This document shows, one piece after another, positions 29,290-39,381 of a DNA stretch of 64,000 nt; position 1 is the stretch's first letter, and each line of letters opens with the position of its first letter. The DNA comes from Aurantiochytrium sp. KH105 (Eukaryota; Sar; Bigyra; Thraustochytrida; Thraustochytriidae): NCBI GenBank assembly GCA_003116975.1, contig BGKB01000192.1, positions 62,001 through 126,000 of the forward strand. Direction: 5' to 3'. Made by a program: the position numbers and the translations under genes. Under the pieces are notes generated by a model. It saw only the letters and a program-made list of their open reading frames with translations, was not told the DNA's origin and did not search any database.

Positions 29290-31419
29290 TTACACAATGG
29301 ACACAGGGTCCTTCTTCGGAGACGCGACGAGCTCAACGCCACGCAAAGCGCGCAAAGCCTGATCGAGCGTCCCCGTCATGAACGAGGTCGGGAAGACAAG
29401 ATCTCCTTCAGCGCTCACGCCGCCTGCAGCCTCCTCCGGAAGCGCATGCAGCCAGGGCAGCACAGGGCGGTGGCCCACACTTTGCAAATGCAGATTCTGC
29501 TTGTCAATCGCATCTCGTACGGGTCCCTTGACATTACATGCAACGAGCGAGATTTTGCGCGCAAACAGAGTGTGCTGAATTTCCTCCAGCATTTCCAAAC
29601 CCGCCACGTCAATGCTGTTCACGCCCTCGCAAGTCAGCACGACGGCCGGACGCGAACTCGCCTCCGCGTCGACAATCAAGTTCGCCTCTGAAACAGCCCG
29701 AAAGAGCACAGCGAGCACATGCGTGCGGTTGGCAAAGTTCAGTCCGGCGTCAACGCGAAAGATGACCGCATTATCAGGCCGTTCCGCATTGGGGAAGCGC
29801 AAAACATTACGGTACACCGCCTCGTCGCACGCGTTAGCGTCCAGTCCAGGGACCTTGCCGAGCACAGCCGTGTGCGGAAACGCGAGCTTGCGCAGCAGAA
29901 TGAGCACCGAACACGCAAAACCGACCGCAAGCCCGATCTCCGTGCCCAGGCAAAGCGTCGCCAGCATCGTCAGCATCATGACATAGAAATCCTCCCGGTC
30001 CACCTTGAAGGCCACCCGCATCGCGGTAAAGTCAAAAAGGCCAGAAACCGCAACAAAGACAATCGCAGCAAGCACGTTCTTGGGCATGTAGAAAAACGTC
30101 GAGGTCAATGAGAAAATCACCATGAGCACAATCAGCGCGCTAATGATCGACGCAACGGGCGTGTTTGCACCCGCAGAATCGTTCACGGCAGTACGCGAAA
30201 AACCACCAGTGACAGGATACGTGTTAAAGAACGAGCCCACCAAGTTCGCCACACCCAGGCCCGAAAGCTCATGACTCGGGCTAATCTCGTACTCGTGAGA
30301 ACGCGCAAAGCGGTCCGCCACGGCAAAGGACTCCATGAATCCAAGAATGGAAATCACCAGCGAGCTCACAAAGAGATCCGGGAAAATCTCCGACAGGTTC
30401 GAAAAGTCCGGCGCCCTCGGTGCAGGCATGCCTTGCGGCACATCTCCGACAATCGGCAAGGTTTCCTTCGAGTAGCCGTGCTCCGAGTACAAATAGTCTG
30501 TCACGAGCGTTCCAATAATGACGACAATCAGGGCTCCCAAACTCGAGGCGTAAAAGAGCACCCGGCGCATGATGTTGCGCACGCGCGCAGGCGTCATGGC
30601 AGTCGCGTTTTCGTCCTCCGGCTCCGGCTTTGTAAGGTGGCGTTTCGCATAACGCAAGCCCAAGAGAATGAGGGTCGCGACGATCCCCATCGTAATCGTT
30701 GTCGGGTTCGTGTCCGGCAAGTGCTCAAGGGCATAAAAGAGCGTCTGGATCGGAAACGAGTAACGCGGGATCGAAAAACCTAAAAAGTGCTTGAGCTGGC
30801 TCAGTGCAATGACCATCGCCGCGCCCGCCGTGAAACCCACCAAAACAGAGTGCGAAAGAAAGTTGGCGAGAATCCCAGCGCGCGCGAGACCCAGCAGCGC
30901 GCTGATGAGACCCACAAAGAATGCCAACAGCGACGCGTATGCAATCTTTTCCTCCTCCGTGTGAATTCCCTGTGCCTCGATTGACTCCGCGACAAGCAAC
31001 GAAACGATGGCCACAGGCCCCACGGCGAGCTGCTTCGAGGTCCCGAAAAAGGCGTAAATGATGATGGGCATAAATGATGAGTACAAACCATACTGCGCTG
31101 GCAGAGTGGCAAGCAAAGCGTACGCCATGCCTTGCGGGATCAGCATCACGCCGACTGTAATGCCTGCTGTCAGGTCACCAGGAAGATCATTTCGAATGTC
31201 ATAGTTCTTGAGCGTGTTCACAATTGGCATCGCCTCATGTACATCGTTCATGGTTGGCCACCGCAGCTTCGGCCATCTAGACCCGCTTTCCTTGACGGGT
31301 CGGTGGCCCTCAAGCAGCTGCGTCGATCTCGCGTGTGCGATTTCCCCCGTGCTCTCGCTTGCCTCGCTCGGCGTCGTCCCGCCGGCCACCATCGGCAGAT
31401 CCTCGTGCTCCTGCCCCAT
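29290..31419 (-). CDS. SulP/SLC26 family anion transporter
   Basis: 709 residues from the first ATG (MGQEHEDL). The acidic N-terminal tail is followed by NDLPGDLTAGITVGVMLIPQGMAYALLATLPAQYGL, the SulP signature region, written here only in parts: DLTAGITVG then PQGMAYA. About 12 to 14 membrane spans lie between residues 85 and 510, including GSFFNTYPVTGGFSRTAVN-type sequence in the second half of the transport core. A C-terminal STAS domain covers about 545-680 (VVLTCEGVNSIDVAGLEMLEE). SulP proteins move sulfate, bicarbonate, chloride or other anions across membranes; substrate cannot be told from sequence. The frame stays open upstream of the ATG, with an acidic coding-like stretch just before it, so a further 5' exon is possible. 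Complete and without a break. Confidence 0.93.
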   Translation of the reverse strand: MGQEHEDLPMVAGGTTPSEASESTGEIAHARSTQLLEGHRPVKESGSRWPKLRWPTMNDVHEAMPIVNTLKNYDIRNDLPGDLTAGITVGVMLIPQGMAYALLATLPAQYGLYSSFMPIIIYAFFGTSKQLAVGPVAIVSLLVAESIEAQGIHTEEEKIAYASLLAFFVGLISALLGLARAGILANFLSHSVLVGFTAGAAMVIALSQLKHFLGFSIPRYSFPIQTLFYALEHLPDTNPTTITMGIVATLILLGLRYAKRHLTKPEPEDENATAMTPARVRNIMRRVLFYASSLGALIVVIIGTLVTDYLYSEHGYSKETLPIVGDVPQGMPAPRAPDFSNLSEIFPDLFVSSLVISILGFMESFAVADRFARSHEYEISPSHELSGLGVANLVGSFFNTYPVTGGFSRTAVNDSAGANTPVASIISALIVLMVIFSLTSTFFYMPKNVLAAIVFVAVSGLFDFTAMRVAFKVDREDFYVMMLTMLATLCLGTEIGLAVGFACSVLILLRKLAFPHTAVLGKVPGLDANACDEAVYRNVLRFPNAERPDNAVIFRVDAGLNFANRTHVLAVLFRAVSEANLIVDAEASSRPAVVLTCEGVNSIDVAGLEMLEEIQHTLFARKISLVACNVKGPVRDAIDKQNLHLQSVGHRPVLPWLHALPEEAAGGVSAEGDLVFPTSFMTGTLDQALRALRGVELVASPKKDPVSIV

Positions 31420-32336
31420 CGTCGTGTGCGTCCAGAACAAATGGCCCGCGCTCTCCACAATGTACTCGTCTTCCTCCGCCTCCTGCTCCTTGCTGGTCAC
31501 TTTCGTTGCACCAGGTATACAACTACTTTTGCGTTCGGGTTCTGCCTCGCAGGGCGGACGCCTCCTTCGACTTTGCTGCTCTCTTGCTCTTGCTAGGGTC
31601 CGGGTCACTTCGTCCCTTGGCCCTTCCTTTCGATTTCGGATTTGCCTGGGACGCTCGACGGGCCAGGCCGCGCGCGGTCTTTGGCGCGCGGATATTTCGC
31701 TCCGCGCGCACGGGCTCTCTCTTGACTGTCCGTGCAAGGCCAAAGTGCCAAACCAAGTCCCACTTCGCTTCCACGTTTGTTTGTTCGAAACATCAAAATA
31801 ACCAACGCAAGCCAGCAGGCAAAGCAAGCAAGCAAGCAAGCAAGCAACGCAAGCGAATGCGAATGCGACTCGCAAGACGCAACGCTCCGCGCCTCGGGGC
31901 CGCGGCGAGCGCGTTCCCAACGCTGCGCTCTCCGCAAAACTGGCAGCGAGCAGCCCCTCGGCCAGGCATGGAGCGGTGGAGGTGCGGGCTTCCCCTCGGC
32001 CGCCTGCGCTCGGGAATCAGCCTGGCAGAATCACTGCATGCATGGCATGGCGGCCGCTCTCGAAACGGATAAGCGCTGCGGAGATTTTCGACCACTTACT
32101 TGCCCGCGCCGCTCCCCCAAAGACATGGAGGGAGACGATGTCGCAGTGGCGGTGGCGGCTGGCCGGAGGAAACTTGCCTTTGAGTTCGTGGTTCTTGAAT
32201 CGTGCAGCCAGGCGCAGCCGCCAACGTAGCCAGCCAGAATGTGCTGGTGGGTTAGCGTGCGTGGCGCGGGCAGCGGTGGCGGCTGCAGAACTCCGCGGCG
32301 CGAGCTCGTGCGGCTCGCCCTCGACTCGGTCGGTGA
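31420..32336. other. Upstream region of the SulP gene
   Basis: Promoter and leader of the leftward SulP gene, up to the left end of the inverted-repeat element. Contains a GCAA tetramer run near 31820-31850. Open frames are low-complexity. Confidence 0.5.
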
Positions 32337-32338
32337 TA

Positions 32339-33505
32339 GGGTAAAACCTCCGATTAGCACATCACACCGATTTGCTACAGAATCGGCGCCCGAGAAATCG
32401 TATAGGAGTTAACTACTACTCACTAAGACCATGTTGCAAATCAATGGTATTTTTAAATAGGCCATAAAATAAGCCAAATAAGCCGGCCAATACATTTGTA
32501 TGAGAAAACGTGTATCAATGGATTCCTGGCGGTCGAAGGACATGTACGATCTCGAGCGACTTAAAGGCATCGAGGCTCAAGACAAGTCCCGTGAGGCTGC
32601 AATCAAGGCGAAGAAACAGAAGACGGTCAAACAATTCGTTGAAGAAGCAGGTGTCCGCGCTTTCCTACTCCAATAAGGATTTCTCGTTCGAGTTTGCGCG
32701 AGACGACAAGATTACAAAAACAAAACTCATTGAGGTCCTACAACTCGCAGGGAAACGTGTTTCGATTCAGCGGTCTCGGCAAGAGCTGCTGGAGCTTGTA
32801 CGTTCCCTCTCTGCAAGCTCAGAGGAACATGTCTCAGAAGAGGCGAGCTCATCACGCGAACCAAACCCTCCTCAGAACGCTGATGAAGTTCCAGCTGGAA
32901 CGTCGGAGAGCGTTCCGGATACAATGGAAGAGGAGGATCTCGTGAAAGCGGCACTTTTTGCAAACGCTGCTCTTTCTGGGTACACAGGCGGCAAGCTAAA
33001 CGTTGCCATTTGGTGAGCTCCTTGACCAAGATCAAACAATGGGATAAAAACCTTCCTTGGCAAGCCAAACGTGCACAACTTTTTCGCATGACCGTAGAGT
33101 TCATTCGATCACTCCCTGAGATCGCTAATCCTGGCCTATGTCAGCTGGAATCGTCGCCACAAGCGAAATAGATAGTAACAATGTGTCTCGTAGAGAAAAG
33201 TAACACTAGACCAATTTCGGTAAAAGTAAACAAATATAAAACTAAGTATGTTACTAAAACCAGACTCAGAAGCATTGCGCAAAATCTGCGTGTGGAAATC
33301 ATAGGTCGGTGGCTCCGTGGCGAGGAAAAATCTGAAAACTATAATTGATCTCAAGCAACACCAATCGACTGAGTTCGTTCACTGATCAAACTACGAGCTC
33401 TCCATGCTCGTTCGCACGCTCTACACGACTCCTACAACCAAAAGTTGATTTTTGATCGAAAAATGATTTTTCTAACATTGATGTTGAAAATCGGAGGTTT
33501 TACCC
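32339..33505. mobile_element. Putative DNA transposon with TA target duplication
   Basis: A 1,167-bp block noticeably richer in A+T than its surroundings. It begins GGGTAAAACCTCCGATT and ends with the exact reverse complement, AATCGGAGGTTTTACCC. Both ends are flanked by TA (32337-32338 and 33506-33507), the classic target duplication of Tc1/mariner-type and some other DDE elements. The interior carries a broken reading frame on the + strand. TIR, TA flanks, base composition and internal ORF together make a mobile element likely; the superfamily is not established because no transposase catalytic residues are visible. Confidence 0.75.
32500..33171 (+). pseudogene. Frame-broken ORF inside the inverted-repeat element
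   Basis: Coding-like sequence runs through the element but switches frame. From the ATG at 32500 it reads MRKRVSMDSWRSKDMYDLER and on to a stop at 32674. The next frame (open 32510-33016) carries YSNKDFSFEFARDDKITKTK, an SAP-like helical stretch (LIEVLQLAGKRVS...QELLELVRSL) and an acidic Ser/Glu region, stopping at 33014. The first frame then resumes with TKIKQWDKNLPWQAKRAQLF until a stop at 33169. Two compensating frameshifts in one old gene, or two unrecognised introns, would explain it. SAP-like is my reading by eye. Not recognised as a known transposase; could be an accessory or captured gene. Confidence 0.5.
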
Positions 33506-34247
33506 TAATGAGAGAGAAAAACCGCGAGGCAATTCACCGCGGCCAAGGACTCGTTCATTGTCCCCACGTGCAAGCATACTCGCGAGTCATGAGGGGGTCA
33601 TAGAACAGACTTTCAGAATGCCCCATATGTGTGCCAACAAAGCCCTTAGACTGGGGCCGCGATAGGGGTGCGCAGGAACAGTATCCCCGTACTTGCCGCG
33701 AGGGTCAAAATAACGCACTTGGAGCGGCGAAAGATGTACTTGCAACCCTGCGCCGGACCCTTGCGACAAGTAGGGAAGCAAGGAAAAAAAGTAGAGAAAG
33801 AAAGGAAGGGAAAAAAGGGAAAAGAAAAGAAATTGTCAAAGCTTTCGAAGCGGGTAGGCAGGCAGAAACCAGTGCGCGTGAGCGGGACGGGAGCGGCCTG
33901 CTTGTCGGCGGCGCGCTCTCGTGGCGCGCGGGGCGCGCGAGCCGAAGTCCCGCCTCCCCTTCGCGCCGCGGAGGAGACAGACAGACAGGCAGACAGACAG
34001 ACGGAGAGACGGGGAGTTTAGATTGGTTTGAACAGATAGACAGACGGTTTTTTGAAGGAGCCCAAAACAAACTACTCGTCGCCGGATCGCGAACTCGAAC
34101 TGCGCGTGGGCCAGGCGAGCGAGCGGCTCGGTGCCACCGGGAGGACGTGCCTGTGCGCGCGCGCGTTCGTGATTCAAAGAATCGCTAGCCTCTCGGTTTG
34201 GTCCTGCAAAGTAGCGGATTTTTAAAAAAGGGGGTGACTTGCTGAAG
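33506..34247. other. Upstream region of the chromatin-type protein gene
   Basis: Spacer between the mobile element and the next rightward gene. Contains a purine tract at about 33775-33840 and GACAGACAG repeats at about 33970-34010. No gene seen. Confidence 0.5.
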
Positions 34248-37200
34248 ATGGCTAGCGACACGCTCTCCAGAACCAACGGCAAGGCTTCCGCCGCAGGCGC
34301 CAAAAAGTCCAACCATCGCGCGGTCCGTCCTAGCGAAATCGCCGATGACAATGACGATGAAGGCGATCCTTTCATTGGCATTCCTCAAATCCTCACACCG
34401 CCGCTAGCACCGAATCCCAGCGAGGCCCAGAGACTCGACGGACTTTTCAGAAACGTTCTCGGCGACGTTTTTGATGACTGGGGAACAAAGCCGCAACTTG
34501 AATTCGTCGAAGCCATTGCAAATTATGGAGCAGACTGGGAAGCCGTAGCAGCCGCGCTCGAGGGCAATAATAATGTTCTTCCTTCAGAGGTGCGAGATCA
34601 TGCCGCAACCCATTTCGGGCCCAAAGTTATGCGCACAATTGAAGCCAAACAACGAGCCCGAGCAAGCCGCCGCCGCAAAGGCTCTCGCAAAGCTCCACGT
34701 AAAGCCCGTTACAAAAGTCACCGCAAAGGCGTCAAGGATGTTGACGACGGAGACGATAGCAGCGATTTTGAAGTAAGCGAAGAAGAGGACAATGATAGCG
34801 ACAACGACAAAGAACGAGAACAAGAACAAGACGAAGAGAGTGAGGACAAGGATGACAACGATGATGAAGAGGGGGAAACGGGAAATGGTGATGACAATTC
34901 AGTCCATGGTGCAGACATTTCAAAAGATCCAAAGCACACACGCAAAACGAAAACCCAAACCCGAGACGAAGTCATCGATGTTGCAGCCTGCATCCCTTCC
35001 CTGGCGGAGAAAGAGGCTCCATGGAAACCAATCGAAGTAAAACGCTTCGAAATCGCACGACTTCTCTTTGGATTCAATGACTCGAAGCGAATTGCGCTCA
35101 CGGTTGGCACGCGGTCCGTTCGCAACGTCGAGGACTTTGCCAAGGCGTACTCTTCAAAGGCGCGCGATGACAGCTACACGCACTTTCCGCCTCCTCGCGA
35201 GCTTTGCATCATTGATGTCGCAAGGAGCTATGCTGGTCACGGCCGCGCTCACATCTCGGTGGTCGCAGCTCTTAACTTTGGCTCTCGACAAGCTCCGATT
35301 TTCCTGCCTCTCCCTAGCACCGCCATCGTCGAAATTCTTCCCTTTGTCGTTCAGCATAACGTTTTGGGCGTCCCCACAAAGCTCGTTCCCGTTCCAGCCA
35401 AAATAGCGTATCGCTATCTTGCATTTCAGAAACAGACGCCGCGCATTGCGAGTCCTGGCTGCCGGCCATGGGAAGACCTCGGCCCAAGTGGTCCCAAGCG
35501 CCGACGCTATCCGGGAGGCCTCACGACCGAGATTCGCATCACGCTTGCCAATCCAAGCGAAACCGACGTCATGCGCAAGGGGAGCTTCGTCCTCAAGCTT
35601 GGACTCAAAGACTGCGACGCCTTTACATGCGCACCAACCATCAAGACACCCGAGATCTTCATCCCGTTCTCGACACTTGCTTGGCCTCGGCCCGCGCTCA
35701 CCGCACCCATTAATGACCGCTATGCCCAGCCGAGCGATCAAGCCTTCGACTTTGGGAGTCTTCGGGCAGGGGCACTTCCTGGTCTCGACGCCGCGGCGAC
35801 GGCTCGTGTCATTGCAATGCGCCGTGCGCTCGCAGCACCCCCTCCTCGCTTCCGCCCGCCGCGGCGGCTCTTGCCCGTTGGCGAACCTAGGCTCATTTCC
35901 ATTCGCTTTCCCGACGTCGCGGACCTGTTCACAGTCTATGCCGTCAATTTGCGCGCCGTAGGAGGCTTTCCTGCTTCAAAAGCTACTGCGACCCAGACCT
36001 CTCTTGCTTCGTCTTCATCCACAGTCCTTAGCACGGCTGGTTCCTCGCATGTTCTTGTTGCAGAGATCACAAACAAAAGTGCGCCCGATGAAACGGTCAG
36101 AGTCAATCTTGTACACAATGTACAATGCGAGTTTCACGACAACATTCCGGAGGCTCTCGCTCTTTTTACACTCGAAAGCAAAGAAATGGACGACAAACTG
36201 GCGCCGTCTTCGGCCATCATCCGCATGCGTGCGGGTGACTTTGTCAGTACCGATATTGGCCCACTTCCGGTCAATCGCACATCAGCCTGCCACACATTTG
36301 CCCGGCATCTGACACAGGCACTTTCCTCCTCTACACCTGGCATCGTCGATCTCACCGGTGACGCCCGGGACTCTTTCGCAGCTGGGCGTGGGCGTGGGCG
36401 AAAACCTGCACATGGTAAGAAGGGACCGATGACAAAAAAGGGAACCAAGGTCGTCGCTCTTTTGCGTAATGCCAACCATGACGACGATGCTGACACAAGC
36501 GACGAGGATTCCCGCGCACATGGAAATATCATTTCGGTGCAGAAACCACCCGCGAGCCCTGAACTTCTTCGACGTCAACTTGAAAAGTCTATGAAACGCC
36601 TCAAGCTTGACACGGATACTGTTGCCGAGCTCCTCTGCCTCTTTCCCATGCAAATTACCCGCTGGCTCAAGGGAGACGACGATAGCCAGGCTGCATGTGC
36701 TGTCGAGTACTGGGTGCGGCACACTGCAAATCAAGAGACTTTGGACGGGGTCGGCGGTTCGCCGCCTGTCGAAGGCGTTGACTTCGAAGAGACTCCAGAG
36801 TATGAATTCCGGGTACGCTTGCAAATGATCATCTGTATGGAGCGCTTCAATTTGACGCCCAGGAACCTTATTGAGAGGGCGGGGATCCAAACTCCATACG
36901 TCATGTTTCGCTGGCTGCGCTGCGCAGATGGGAACGACGCCGTTCTTTGCGCTGTGACGTCGTGCCTTGCAGACTGGTATGTCCAGCAGATTCGCCAAAA
37001 GTCCCTCGATCCAGCTGAAGGTACACCCGAGTATACGAGCAACAAGACCTGGTTTCGGGCCGCCCTTTGTCAGCACGACCGCACCGTGATGCGCAATCAG
37101 CAGGAATTTGTTCAATTTGCAAAGGACCCGAAAATGCGCAAGTATCTCCGTCTCTCTGCTGAGCAAGCAGACCAGGTCCGTCGAAATGCTCGTGCTCTCT

Positions 37201-38561
37201 CTGACGCAACCAATATGGACATTGGGAAAAGTCCTATAGCCTCGGCTCGTCTCGGCACGGAACCGTCTCAAATTAGCGTCTTTCCTCACATGTCTCGCAT
37301 TCGAGGTTTGCGCATACTCCAAACACGGCTTTTGAGCTTTATCAAAAATCGCCGCGAACTTGACGAGTGCCCCGTGGATCGACGCATGCTTGTCAAGGCA
37401 TTCATGGTGATGCTTCATTATCACCGACCGACACCTATTAAGGCACTCAAGGACAAGAGCAACGACGGCGCAGAGGATGGCCCTGTCGCTGTGGACCCTG
37501 AGGCGCTCATGGAAAAGGAGAATCTTGTCCCTTTTGGCGCCTATGCGACTCCCCTTGTCTCGCTTTCCACAGGCTTGCCGCCCGGGGTTATCCCGCCGAG
37601 CCCTCCTCCGACGGCTGCAATGCTCGAGTCGTATGCAATGGAAAATCCTTCTACGAGCGCCGCTATGGCGACAGCTGCTGCCATTGCTGCTGGAGGAGGG
37701 TTTGGTGGCAAACGTGCTGCACCGTTTGCCGTGCCTGTGGGGCATATGCATCCTCAAGACAAGAGACAGCGAATGATGCCCAATCCCTATGGGGCTTATT
37801 TACCCACACATCCTTCTCAAGACACGTCCACGTTGATGGCGAACTCTGCTCCTCTGCATGATCCGAACTCTCATCGCGACCTCCACCTCCTCCAACAGCA
37901 TATGCTGATGCAGGTACAGCAGGCACATGCTGGAGGCTCAAATCAAACAATGGGCCAGAATCAAGTTGTGAACTTTCCCGCTTCGGGCGTGCCACTTCAT
38001 GTGCAAGCATTGTCGCTGATGAGGTCCGCGATGGCAACACCTGCGTCCATGACCCCTATTCCAAATTCGATGCCTCCCGCTTCGGTGCCTAATGCAATTA
38101 CGCCCGAGGCTTTGTATGCGCAAATGCTTGCCTTTGGAAGCATTACTTCCAATACGATGAACCCGGCCACAAACTCGTTCTCCCCGCCATCCCTTCCTCC
38201 CGCCTTATCTTCGTCTTCAGTGTCAACAGGCTCACAAATGGGTGCTCAAATGGGTGCGCAAACTCAATCGAATGATTTGGCAGCGATGATGATGGCAGCA
38301 GCTGCGGCAGCGATTCGCTCGGTCGCTCTCGATCCAGGCAGCGCTACAAACGTTGCGCAACTGCAGAACTTATTCCGTGCTTTGCAGCAAGTCCAAGCGG
38401 CCCAGGGCAGCCAGCAGCAGCAGCAACAGCATCACCAGCAGCACCAGCAGCATCACCAGCAGCAACAGCAGCAGCGGCAGCAACAACAACAACAGGAGGC
38501 ACGCGAACGTCAGCTCAAGCTCTTGCAAATCGCCCATGCGAAATTTTCGTCAAACATGTAA
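34248..38561 (+). CDS. Large chromatin-type protein with SANT-like domain, HTH-like repeats and poly-Gln tail
   Basis: 1,437 residues, intronless, first ATG (MASDTLSRTNGK). Residues about 75-125 resemble a SANT/Myb-like fold (W...LEFVEAIANYGADWEAVAAAL...SEVRDHAATHF). A Lys/Arg stretch and an acidic Asp/Glu run (about 165-225) follow. Residues 260-680 form a less biased, probably folded region. An AT-hook-like GRGRGRKPAHGKK is near 713. Two related helical units come next: about 768-830 (KRLKLDTDTVAELL...ITRWLKGDDD) and about 851-916 (ERFNLTPRNLIER...VMFRWLRCADG), which resemble helix-turn-helix units. The C-terminal 400 residues are Pro/Ser/Met/Gln-rich, with a poly-Gln run near 1390-1418. 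All this points to a nuclear DNA-binding or chromatin protein; the exact family is not recognised. Confidence 0.75.
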   Translation: MASDTLSRTNGKASAAGAKKSNHRAVRPSEIADDNDDEGDPFIGIPQILTPPLAPNPSEAQRLDGLFRNVLGDVFDDWGTKPQLEFVEAIANYGADWEAVAAALEGNNNVLPSEVRDHAATHFGPKVMRTIEAKQRARASRRRKGSRKAPRKARYKSHRKGVKDVDDGDDSSDFEVSEEEDNDSDNDKEREQEQDEESEDKDDNDDEEGETGNGDDNSVHGADISKDPKHTRKTKTQTRDEVIDVAACIPSLAEKEAPWKPIEVKRFEIARLLFGFNDSKRIALTVGTRSVRNVEDFAKAYSSKARDDSYTHFPPPRELCIIDVARSYAGHGRAHISVVAALNFGSRQAPIFLPLPSTAIVEILPFVVQHNVLGVPTKLVPVPAKIAYRYLAFQKQTPRIASPGCRPWEDLGPSGPKRRRYPGGLTTEIRITLANPSETDVMRKGSFVLKLGLKDCDAFTCAPTIKTPEIFIPFSTLAWPRPALTAPINDRYAQPSDQAFDFGSLRAGALPGLDAAATARVIAMRRALAAPPPRFRPPRRLLPVGEPRLISIRFPDVADLFTVYAVNLRAVGGFPASKATATQTSLASSSSTVLSTAGSSHVLVAEITNKSAPDETVRVNLVHNVQCEFHDNIPEALALFTLESKEMDDKLAPSSAIIRMRAGDFVSTDIGPLPVNRTSACHTFARHLTQALSSSTPGIVDLTGDARDSFAAGRGRGRKPAHGKKGPMTKKGTKVVALLRNANHDDDADTSDEDSRAHGNIISVQKPPASPELLRRQLEKSMKRLKLDTDTVAELLCLFPMQITRWLKGDDDSQAACAVEYWVRHTANQETLDGVGGSPPVEGVDFEETPEYEFRVRLQMIICMERFNLTPRNLIERAGIQTPYVMFRWLRCADGNDAVLCAVTSCLADWYVQQIRQKSLDPAEGTPEYTSNKTWFRAALCQHDRTVMRNQQEFVQFAKDPKMRKYLRLSAEQADQVRRNARALSDATNMDIGKSPIASARLGTEPSQISVFPHMSRIRGLRILQTRLLSFIKNRRELDECPVDRRMLVKAFMVMLHYHRPTPIKALKDKSNDGAEDGPVAVDPEALMEKENLVPFGAYATPLVSLSTGLPPGVIPPSPPPTAAMLESYAMENPSTSAAMATAAAIAAGGGFGGKRAAPFAVPVGHMHPQDKRQRMMPNPYGAYLPTHPSQDTSTLMANSAPLHDPNSHRDLHLLQQHMLMQVQQAHAGGSNQTMGQNQVVNFPASGVPLHVQALSLMRSAMATPASMTPIPNSMPPASVPNAITPEALYAQMLAFGSITSNTMNPATNSFSPPSLPPALSSSSVSTGSQMGAQMGAQTQSNDLAAMMMAAAAAAIRSVALDPGSATNVAQLQNLFRALQQVQAAQGSQQQQQQHHQQHQQHHQQQQQQRQQQQQQEARERQLKLLQIAHAKFSSNM

Positions 38562-38757
38562 CTTGCGTCATGGCATCAAACAGACCCAACAAACGAACAA
38601 AAAAATGAAACAAACAAAACAATGAAACAAACAAAACAAGAAAACCCGAGACAAACACATGAACACAGAATAGCCAAATATGACAACATTAAAGAACAAA
38701 TGACAGCGTTTGGCCATCGCCGCCAATGACGAATACGGAGTCTCTTTTTCACGCGCG

Positions 38758-39258
38758 TCAATATTTATCCTCTGATACAAGTCTCGAGTAGCTCGTTGTC
38801 TGCTTCTTAACGAGGGCTTGCATGGCGTGATATCCCATGACAAGCTCTACCCCGGTAAAGGTGAACATAAAGCCGCCAAGGATCCGCTCGACGGGGAATT
38901 GCAAGTCTTGCAGGTTCATGAGATACAGCAAACAGGGAAGCTGAGGGAACAATGAGAGAAGCAAAAAGACCGACATTTGCGGGAGTTTCTCCTGAAGATT
39001 CCCTGTAAAGCCGAACCACAGACGAAAGACCTCGGAAGCGCACCACACACCAAAAGTCAGCGGCGCAAGAACTTTGCCGAATACATCAAGCTCGAAGGTG
39101 CGCAGCTTTTCCGTAAGTGCAAGGCTTTGCAGCACTAAGAATATCGCAGACATGTACACATTGAATTGCAGACAGACTTGGAGCGCCGCACTCGTGCTCG
39201 AGCGTGTATGCACAAACCCACGCGGCACTGGAGATTCCTCCTCGTCCCAGTCGCGCAT
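38758..39258 (-). CDS. TMEM17-like ciliary transition-zone membrane protein
   Basis: 166 residues, intronless, first ATG. Four membrane spans are visible: about residues 27-48, 60-80, 92-112 and 122-145. The block EVFRLWFGFTGNLQEKLP followed by LLSLFPQLPCLLYL and GVELVMGYHAM matches the Transmembrane-17 family (TMEM17, TMEM216, TMEM80), where R.. G..GNL.E is the conserved loop. In animals TMEM17 belongs to the MKS/B9 complex, which gates membrane traffic at the base of the cilium. This fits the dynein heavy chain in the same window and a flagellate life stage. Convergent with the chromatin-type gene, 196 bp away; the spacer is A-rich with AAACA repeats. Confidence 0.78.
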   Translation of the reverse strand: MRDWDEEESPVPRGFVHTRSSTSAALQVCLQFNVYMSAIFLVLQSLALTEKLRTFELDVFGKVLAPLTFGVWCASEVFRLWFGFTGNLQEKLPQMSVFLLLSLFPQLPCLLYLMNLQDLQFPVERILGGFMFTFTGVELVMGYHAMQALVKKQTTSYSRLVSEDKY

Positions 39259-39331
39259 CGTTCTCGCCGTGCCGCGTCAGGCTATAGCTACGTCGCGTCG
39301 AGTCGTGTCGCGTCGACTTGTGTTGAGTCGC

Positions 39332-39381
39332 GTGCCGTGTCGTGTCGTGTCGTGCCGTGTCGTGTCGTGCCGTGTCGTGTC
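39332..39381. repeat. (CGTGT/CGTGC)n pentamer array
   Basis: About ten pentamers, CGTGT alternating with CGTGC variants. Confidence 0.9.

Noticed and set aside
36282..37757. 491-codon open frame antisense to the chromatin-type gene
   Set aside because: Sense strand encodes a continuous structured protein; the antisense has no recognisable features.
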